From: Oscillospiraceae bacterium
GTDB taxonomy: Bacteria > Bacillota > Clostridia > Oscillospirales > Oscillospiraceae
Direction of reading: 5' to 3'
DNA: 7,225 bases
Assembly (NCBI GenBank): GCA_017538775.1
Contig: JAFYIF010000153.1
Location: forward strand, 1-7,225
This document shows positions 1 to 3,908 of this stretch, piece after piece. Both the position numbers and the translations under genes were made by a program. Every line of letters begins with the position of its first letter. The stretch's first letter is position 1. Under the pieces are notes generated by a model. The model saw only the letters and a list, made by a program, of their open reading frames with translations. It made no database searches and was not told where the DNA came from.

Positions 1-110
1 ACGACGGGGCCGTCGGGGACGCCGGCCCCTACATGGTTGCCGGTGACGCCGGGGCCGTCGGGGACGCCGGCCCCTACAATGGTTGCCGGTGACGCCGGGG
101 CCGTCGGGGA
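1..110. repeat. GC-rich 45-46 bp tandem repeat, two full copies and one truncated
   Basis: Copy 1 spans 1-45, copy 2 spans 46-91, and copy 3 begins at 92 and breaks off near 110. Copies 1 and 2 are almost identical: copy 2 has one extra A (TACAATGG against TACATGG), and position 4 is A in copy 1 but C in the others. Each full copy can fold, since GGGGCCG at 6-12 pairs with CGGCCCC at 23-29, and likewise 51-57 with 68-74. Copy 3 stops inside the loop of this hairpin, so it lacks the right arm. The array probably continues left of the window. I recall short GC-rich repeats containing GTAGGGGCCGGCGTCC as scattered intergenic elements in Oscillospiraceae, but could not search for them. No coding function is supported because the single-base indel breaks any shared frame. 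Confidence 0.85.
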
Positions 111-119
111 AGGGTAATG

Positions 120-150
120 AAAAACAGCCGCCCGCTGATGCGGGCGGCTG
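120..150 (-). terminator. Intrinsic terminator of the phaE-phaC operon
   Basis: Read on the minus strand, an 11-bp perfect, nearly all G/C stem (140-150 paired with 125-135) closes a four-base loop (136-139). It is followed directly by five T residues (A120-A124 on the plus strand). It lies about 30 nt after the phaC stop codon. This is a textbook Rho-independent terminator in the orientation of phaEC. The plus strand has only ATTTT after the stem and would terminate less well. Confidence 0.9.
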
Positions 151-181
151 CATTTTATGGGGTTTTTCGTTCTTCCTTGTC

Positions 182-1345
182 TCAGCTGCGGGACTTGATC
201 CACTCGATGATGGAGGGGATGATGTCGGTGCGGGACTTGGAGGAGGTGTACATGCCGATGTGACCGGTGTTGAACAGCATGAACTGCTTGTCGGTGCTGG
301 AGATGGCATCCATCAGCGGGCGGCTGGCAGAGGGAGGCACCAGGTGGTCCTTCTCAGCCACGGCGCAGAGGACGGGCATGTTGATGTTCTTGAGATCGAC
401 GCGCTTGCCGCCGAGCTCCAGCTCGCCCTTGATGAGCTTGTTGCCCTGGTACAGATCCTTGGTGAACTGCGCCAGCGTGGCGCCGACCTGAGCGGGGCTG
501 TCGAAGACCCACTTCTCCATGCGGAGGAAGTTCTTCATGAACTCGGGGTCGGTCCACTTGTCGGTCATGCCGACATACTTGTCGACCATGTTGCCCAGGG
601 GCTTCAGGACCAGGTAGGCCACGTTCATCGCATCGCCGGGGATGACGCCGTCAAAGGCCTCAACCAGGGAGTCGATGTTCATATACTTGCTCCAACGGAA
701 CAGCAGGCCCTCGTTGCCGGAGAAGTCGATGGGAACGACCATGGCGACCAGGTTCTTGATCTTCTCGGGGTGCAGCGCGGTGTAGATGGTGGAGAAGGTG
801 CCGCCCTGGCAGACGCCCAGCAGGTTGATGGCGTCCTTGCCGGTCTCCTTGCGGATGGCGTCCACGGCCTCGTCCATATACCAGTTGATATAGTCGTCCA
901 TGGTGAGGTACATATCCTCTGCAGTGGGATAACCCCAGTCGATGATATAGACATCCAGGCCGGCCTCGAGGAAGCTCTTGATCACGCTGCGGTCAGGCTG
1001 CAGGTCCATCATGTACTGACGGTTGACCAGGGCGTAGGTGATCAGCAGGGGGGTCTTGATGCGCTTGCGGGCGGGAGCCAGGGGCTTGTAGTGGAACAGA
1101 CGCATCTTGCCGACGGTCACGACCACGTCCTTCTCCAGGGTATCGCTGGCGACATCCTCGGGCTTGAGGTTCAGGAGAACGTCCATGCCCTTCATGATGT
1201 TGTCCTGCATGGTGATCAGCTGCTCAGAGAACTTCTGGGGATCGAACTGCTGCATGGCGTTCACAGCGGTCTGCATGACCTTGTTCTGGAACTCGGTGAA
1301 CTGCTCCATGCCCTCTTCAAAGGGATTCTTCATCTCGTTGCTCAT
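182..1345 (-). CDS. phaC: Class III poly(R)-hydroxyalkanoate synthase, catalytic subunit PhaC
   Basis: This 387-residue cytoplasmic enzyme polymerises (R)-3-hydroxyacyl-CoA into PHA, releasing CoA, at the granule surface in complex with PhaE. It has the alpha/beta hydrolase fold in which the lipase-box serine is replaced by cysteine: GVCQGG places the nucleophile at Cys179. The triad is completed by Asp333 (in AEKDHLVPP) and His362 (in NTGHIGMY). GVCQGG with the GHIG context is typical of class III; class IV Bacillus enzymes have a GYCMGG-like box. Chromatium-type PhaC is about 355 residues, so this one is longer, mostly in a Met/Gln/Phe-rich N-terminus (residues 1-60). The ATG at 1345 is preceded by GGAGGG ending 10 nt upstream, inside the last codons of phaE. 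The gap to the phaE stop is 6 nt, suggesting translational coupling. Codon use is strongly biased to C- and G-ending codons, as in highly expressed genes. I am confident in family and class; substrate chain length cannot be read, though short-chain (3-hydroxybutyrate) is usual for class III. Confidence 0.96.
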   Translation of the reverse strand: MSNEMKNPFEEGMEQFTEFQNKVMQTAVNAMQQFDPQKFSEQLITMQDNIMKGMDVLLNLKPEDVASDTLEKDVVVTVGKMRLFHYKPLAPARKRIKTPLLITYALVNRQYMMDLQPDRSVIKSFLEAGLDVYIIDWGYPTAEDMYLTMDDYINWYMDEAVDAIRKETGKDAINLLGVCQGGTFSTIYTALHPEKIKNLVAMVVPIDFSGNEGLLFRWSKYMNIDSLVEAFDGVIPGDAMNVAYLVLKPLGNMVDKYVGMTDKWTDPEFMKNFLRMEKWVFDSPAQVGATLAQFTKDLYQGNKLIKGELELGGKRVDLKNINMPVLCAVAEKDHLVPPSASRPLMDAISSTDKQFMLFNTGHIGMYTSSKSRTDIIPSIIEWIKSRS

Positions 1346-1351
1346 GTTGGC

Positions 1352-2479
1352 TTAGCCCTCCTTCTTGGTCTCGGCGGCGGGAGCGGTCAGGGCAGCGACA
1401 GCTTTGGACAGGTCGCGGACTTCCTTGCGCAGATCGTAAACGGTCTTGTACAGGCTCTTCATGTCGGTGTTGGTGGGGATGGGCAGAGCGGACAGGGCGC
1501 GCTCATAGACCTTGTTCATCGCGATGGTGTACTGAGAGTACTTGTCGGCGAAATCGTCGAAGACCTTGGCGAACTCGTCGGTGCTGAACAGCTTCAGCAG
1601 GGAATCCTCGGTGGTCTTGTACCACAGGTTGTAGAAGTCACGGAAGGTGGAGAAGCTCTTGCCCTCTTCGATGCCCTTCTGGTAACCCTCGACCAGGTCC
1701 TTCATGGAGTCGCCCATGTTGGTCATGACGGTGCTGGCCAGCTCGCCGCTGGAGAACATGGCCTTGTAGTAGGCGTTGATGGCCTGCATCTGCTCCTCGT
1801 TGGCCTCACGGTTCAGGCCCAGGCCCATCATGTTCAGGTACTTGCCGATGGTCTCGTCGTACTTGTCATTGAACTGCTTGAAGAAGTCGTTGTAAGCGCT
1901 CATGTCGCCGGAAGCGAGGCGGCTCATGATGCCCTGATCCAGCTCCATCCAGGGAGCCAGGGTCTGCTTGTAGAAGTTGACGCAGCTGTCCATCAGCTCC
2001 ATGGGCTTGCCGATGACGTTGTTGGCGCCGGCGGGCAGGACGCCCTTGAACATATCCTGCATCAGGTCCATATACTTTTCCTGGAAGTCCTTGGCGAAGG
2101 TCACGGGGTTGCTCATGTCCTTCCACAGCTCGAACACCTTGGTGTACAGCTCCATGCCGGGGATCTTGTAGGGGAACATGCTGGAGAAGTCGCCCATGTT
2201 GGGGATCATCGGGGAGAAGGTCTTCCAGAAGTTCTCGAGGCCGGGGACCATGGACTGGAAGTTCTTCCAGTACTCAGCGCCCTGATCCTGGAGGTTCTTC
2301 CAGAACTCGGTGGGGTTGGTCAGGCCGGCGGGGGCGAAGGTCTTCCAGTACTCCTGCAGATTGGGAGTGGCGTTCTGGAACATCTGCTGATAGGTGTCCA
2401 TGCCGGGGATCTTGCTCATGTTGTCGGTCCAGGTCTTGAAGAACTGCTGCTGATAATCCAGAAAGGGATTGTTGCTCAT
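1352..2479 (-). CDS. phaE: Class III PHA synthase accessory subunit PhaE
   Basis: This 375-residue protein is the non-catalytic partner that activates PhaC and is needed for class III synthase activity. It has no transmembrane segment or signal peptide. Identity rests on its position directly upstream of phaC, a length close to the roughly 330-360 of known PhaE proteins, and the conserved C-terminal layout: a Pro-Ile-Pro-Thr segment (333-336) followed by a Leu/Val-spaced charged helix (about 340-366) that looks like the PhaE coiled-coil end. The N-terminal third is unusual: short aromatic-Trp-Lys motifs recur at 43-48 (EYWKTF), 58-63 (EFWKNL), 69-74 (EYWKNF) and 83-88 (NFWKTF), with a looser one at 117-122. 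The protein is rich in methionine (about 27) and aromatic residues, fitting a surface-binding or partner-binding role. The start is set by AGGAGGT about 7 nt upstream of the ATG at 2479. It is the first gene of a two-gene operon under the promoter at 2597-2625. Confidence 0.92.
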   Translation of the reverse strand: MSNNPFLDYQQQFFKTWTDNMSKIPGMDTYQQMFQNATPNLQEYWKTFAPAGLTNPTEFWKNLQDQGAEYWKNFQSMVPGLENFWKTFSPMIPNMGDFSSMFPYKIPGMELYTKVFELWKDMSNPVTFAKDFQEKYMDLMQDMFKGVLPAGANNVIGKPMELMDSCVNFYKQTLAPWMELDQGIMSRLASGDMSAYNDFFKQFNDKYDETIGKYLNMMGLGLNREANEEQMQAINAYYKAMFSSGELASTVMTNMGDSMKDLVEGYQKGIEEGKSFSTFRDFYNLWYKTTEDSLLKLFSTDEFAKVFDDFADKYSQYTIAMNKVYERALSALPIPTNTDMKSLYKTVYDLRKEVRDLSKAVAALTAPAAETKKEG

Positions 2480-2590
2480 GTGAGATACCTCCTGTTGTGC
2501 GAATTTATGATCGAATTTGGTTTGTCAGTCGGCGTTCGTGCGGCCTCTTGCCGCCCGGTCCGCCATGCCGGATCGCTTAGTATCCCAGCG
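2480..2590 (-). other. phaE 5' leader with SD, small hairpin and 12-nt direct repeat
   Basis: If transcription starts 6-8 nt after the -10 box, the phaE mRNA has a leader of about 110 nt. Read on the minus strand it holds a short stem (GCGGC-AAGAG-GCCGC, plus-strand region about 2538-2552). Nearer the gene is a direct repeat, CGAATTT at 2500-2506 and 2512-2518 on the plus strand (12-nt period). The Shine-Dalgarno AGGAGGT (plus strand ACCTCCT, 2487-2493) follows. No known riboswitch class is recognisable and no open reading frame is evident. The leader may simply be untranslated spacer. Confidence 0.5.
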
Positions 2591-2596
2591 ATTGAA

Positions 2597-2625
2597 ATTA
2601 TACCCCAAAGTTCCGATTCTGTCAA
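2597..2625 (-). promoter_or_regulatory. Consensus sigma-A promoter for phaE-phaC
   Basis: On the minus strand TTGACA (plus 2620-2625) is separated by exactly 17 bp from TATAAT (plus 2597-2602). All twelve hexamer positions match the housekeeping consensus. A- and T-tracts upstream of the -35 box (plus 2637-2670) could act as an UP element. With the strong ribosome binding site and biased codons of phaEC, this predicts high transcription unless repressed. Confidence 0.9.
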
Positions 2626-2638
2626 ACGATTTGCCGCA

Positions 2639-2670
2639 TTTTTCTTGAAAAAGTGGGAAGTTTTATAAAA
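2639..2670. promoter_or_regulatory. Candidate operator region between divergent promoters
   Basis: Two small inverted repeats lie in the AT-rich gap between the two -35 boxes: TTTTTC-TT-GAAAAA (2639-2652) and the perfect 10-bp palindrome TTTTATAAAA (2661-2670). They are flanked by a wider inverted pair, TTGCCG at 2631-2636 and CGGCAA at 2672-2677. The position, 14 bp upstream of the phaE -35 and about 24 bp upstream of the hydrolase -35, would suit a regulator acting on both promoters. No regulator gene is in the window. AT-rich DNA makes short palindromes by chance, so this is tentative. Confidence 0.35.
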
Positions 2671-2694
2671 TCGGCAATTTTTCCCCGGCAGAGC

Positions 2695-2723
2695 TTGCAA
2701 GTGATGTGAAAAAACGCTAGAAT
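2695..2723 (+). promoter_or_regulatory. Sigma-A promoter for the alpha/beta hydrolase
   Basis: TTGCAA (2695-2700) and TAGAAT (2718-2723) are spaced by 17 bp; each hexamer differs from consensus at one position. Transcription would start near 2730, giving a leader of about 55 nt. It faces away from the phaE promoter, with about 70 bp between the two -35 boxes. Confidence 0.8.
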
Positions 2724-2731
2724 AAGAGAAG

Positions 2732-2752
2732 CCGCCCACCCCTTCGGGGCGG
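2732..2752 (+). other. Hairpin at the 5' end of the hydrolase mRNA
   Basis: CCGCCC (2732-2737) pairs with GGGCGG (2747-2752) around a nine-base C-rich loop; an alternative small stem around TTCG is also possible. It lies almost at the predicted transcription start and 32 nt before the ATG, so it may stabilise the 5' end. There is no T-run after it, so it is not a terminator. Confidence 0.5.
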
Positions 2753-2768
2753 ACAAATTCTGAAACCT

Positions 2769-2778
2769 GGCGGTGATC
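2769..2778 (+). promoter_or_regulatory. Extended Shine-Dalgarno that fixes the hydrolase start at 2785
   Basis: GGCGGTGATC matches nine of ten bases of GGAGGTGATC, the complement of the 16S rRNA 3' end. It ends 6 nt before the ATG at 2785, an ideal distance. The in-frame GTG at 2773 lies inside this element and has no ribosome binding site of its own, so it is part of the signal and not the start codon. Confidence 0.85.
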
Positions 2779-2784
2779 TCTCAA

Positions 2785-3816
2785 ATGTACCAACAGCGCT
2801 CCATTGCAACCGACCGTCTGCGCACGTCTTACTACCGCACGGGCGAGGGGCATTCCCGCCGTCTCCTGATGCTCCACGGCAACCTCTCCTCCGCCGCTTT
2901 CTACCTTCCGCTCTTCACGCGCCTGTCCCGCAGCTGGGATGTGTGCGCCCCGGACCTCCGCTGCTTCGGCGACACGGAGGAGGCCCCCCTGGACGCCACC
3001 CGGGGCTACCGGGACTGGAGCGACGACATCTACGCCTTCTGCCGCGCCCTGGGCTGGAAACGCTTCACCCTCTGCGGCTGGTCCCTGGGCGGCAACGTGG
3101 CCATGCAGTTCGTCACCGACCACCCGGAGATGGTGGACCGCCTGATCCTCATCGCCCCGGCCAGCCCCTACGGCTTCGGCGGCAGCTACGGGGAGGACGG
3201 CAGCGCCTATCACCCCCCGGGCCTGGGCTCCGGCGGCGGCGTGGCCAACCCCGCCCTGGTGAACATCACCACCCGGAGCAGCCGCATGATCCTCCGGGAA
3301 CTGCTCCAGCGCTTCTGCTTCAAGCCCCCCTTCCGCATGAGCTGGCGCTGGGAGAACATCTTCATCCAGGAGATCGGCAAGATCAAGCTGGGGGACAACT
3401 ATTACCCCGGCAGCTACACCCTCTGTCCCCGCTGGCCCTTCGTCGTGGCGGGACAGCGCGGCGTCCTGAACGCCATGAGCCCCCAGTACGGCAAGCTCTC
3501 CGCCATGCTGGAGCTGAAGCGCAAGCCGAAGGTGCTGTGGATCCACGGCGACAGCGACGAGATCGTCAGCGACACCAGCATGGTGGACCTGGGCTATCTG
3601 GGCAAGCTGGGCCTGGTCTCCGGCTGGCCCGGGGAGCTGGTCTATCCCCCCCAGCCCATGCTCAGCCAGACCCGGCACTTCTTCCAGCTCTACAAAGAGC
3701 GCGGCGGCAGCGTCCGGGAGGTGGTCATCCCCGGCGGGCACATGTGCGCGCTGGAGTCGCCGGAGGACTTTTTCCGGGTGCTGGACGCCTTCACCCCCAT
3801 CCCCCGGGTGCGCTGA
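2785..3816 (+). CDS. Alpha/beta hydrolase, candidate intracellular PHA depolymerase
   Basis: This 343-residue protein has a complete alpha/beta hydrolase core: an oxyanion-loop motif LHGN (30-33), the nucleophile elbow GWSLGG with Ser100, an HGDSDEIV strand placing the catalytic acid at Asp258, and GGHMCAL with His319. No signal peptide or transmembrane segment is seen, so it should act in the cytoplasm. Several less general segments (a Gly-rich GSGGG at about 149-152, FKPPF at about 179-183, GDNYYPG at about 203-209, and an LNAMSPQY stretch at 228-235) resemble, from memory, the cap region of Bacillus intracellular poly(3-hydroxybutyrate) depolymerases, whose lipase box is GWSMG. Divergent transcription from phaEC through a shared control region supports a role in breaking down the polymer or its oligomers. 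The fold and triad are firm; the substrate is inferred. Alternatives are another acyl-ester hydrolase or a thioesterase. The gene is monocistronic, and a small GCGCT/AGCGC hairpin overlaps its stop codon. Confidence 0.88.
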   Translation: MYQQRSIATDRLRTSYYRTGEGHSRRLLMLHGNLSSAAFYLPLFTRLSRSWDVCAPDLRCFGDTEEAPLDATRGYRDWSDDIYAFCRALGWKRFTLCGWSLGGNVAMQFVTDHPEMVDRLILIAPASPYGFGGSYGEDGSAYHPPGLGSGGGVANPALVNITTRSSRMILRELLQRFCFKPPFRMSWRWENIFIQEIGKIKLGDNYYPGSYTLCPRWPFVVAGQRGVLNAMSPQYGKLSAMLELKRKPKVLWIHGDSDEIVSDTSMVDLGYLGKLGLVSGWPGELVYPPQPMLSQTRHFFQLYKERGGSVREVVIPGGHMCALESPEDFFRVLDAFTPIPRVR

Positions 3817-3851
3817 GAGAGCGCGGACAAAACGCAAGATCTTGTTAGAGC

Positions 3852-3897
3852 AAGGACCGGACGCATACCCCATCCTGGGGCGCGTCCGGTCCTTCTT
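3852..3897 (+). terminator. Terminator between convergent genes
   Basis: A perfect 13-bp stem (3852-3864 with 3882-3894) encloses an inner CCCC/GGGG stem (3868-3871 with 3877-3880). On the plus strand the arm runs into CCTTCTTCGTTC, a modest T-rich tail, 35 nt after the hydrolase stop. On the minus strand it lies 15 nt after the stop of the CAP protein, but the following sequence lacks a T-run. It probably serves both genes, better on the plus strand. Confidence 0.7.
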
Positions 3898-3908
3898 CGT
3901 TCATCCGC

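Noticed and set aside
1..110. CRISPR array
   Set aside because: The units are contiguous with no variable spacers, and no cas gene is present.
33..117. Short ATG-started reading frames inside the repeat array
   Set aside because: They are 13-19 codons long, end differently in each copy because of the one-base indel, and lack ribosome binding sites.
182..1345. Ordinary lipase or esterase instead of PHA synthase
   Set aside because: The nucleophile is Cys in GVCQGG, the partner gene is phaE, and the His362 context matches class III synthases.
83..2668. Uninterrupted 861-codon reading frame on the plus strand opposite phaC and phaE
   Set aside because: It lies antisense to two well-supported genes, has low-complexity Leu/Val/Gly/His-rich composition with no domain, and arises because phaEC avoid TTA, CTA and TCA codons under strong codon bias.
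3835..3844. Perfect palindrome CAAGATCTTG as an operator
   Set aside because: It lies between convergent gene ends with no promoter nearby; a 10-bp palindrome here is best taken as chance or terminator flank.
2476..3873. 465-codon reading frame on the minus strand opposite the hydrolase
   Set aside because: Shadow of the hydrolase; Ala/Gly/Val-rich, covers the promoter region and terminator, and has no ribosome binding site.
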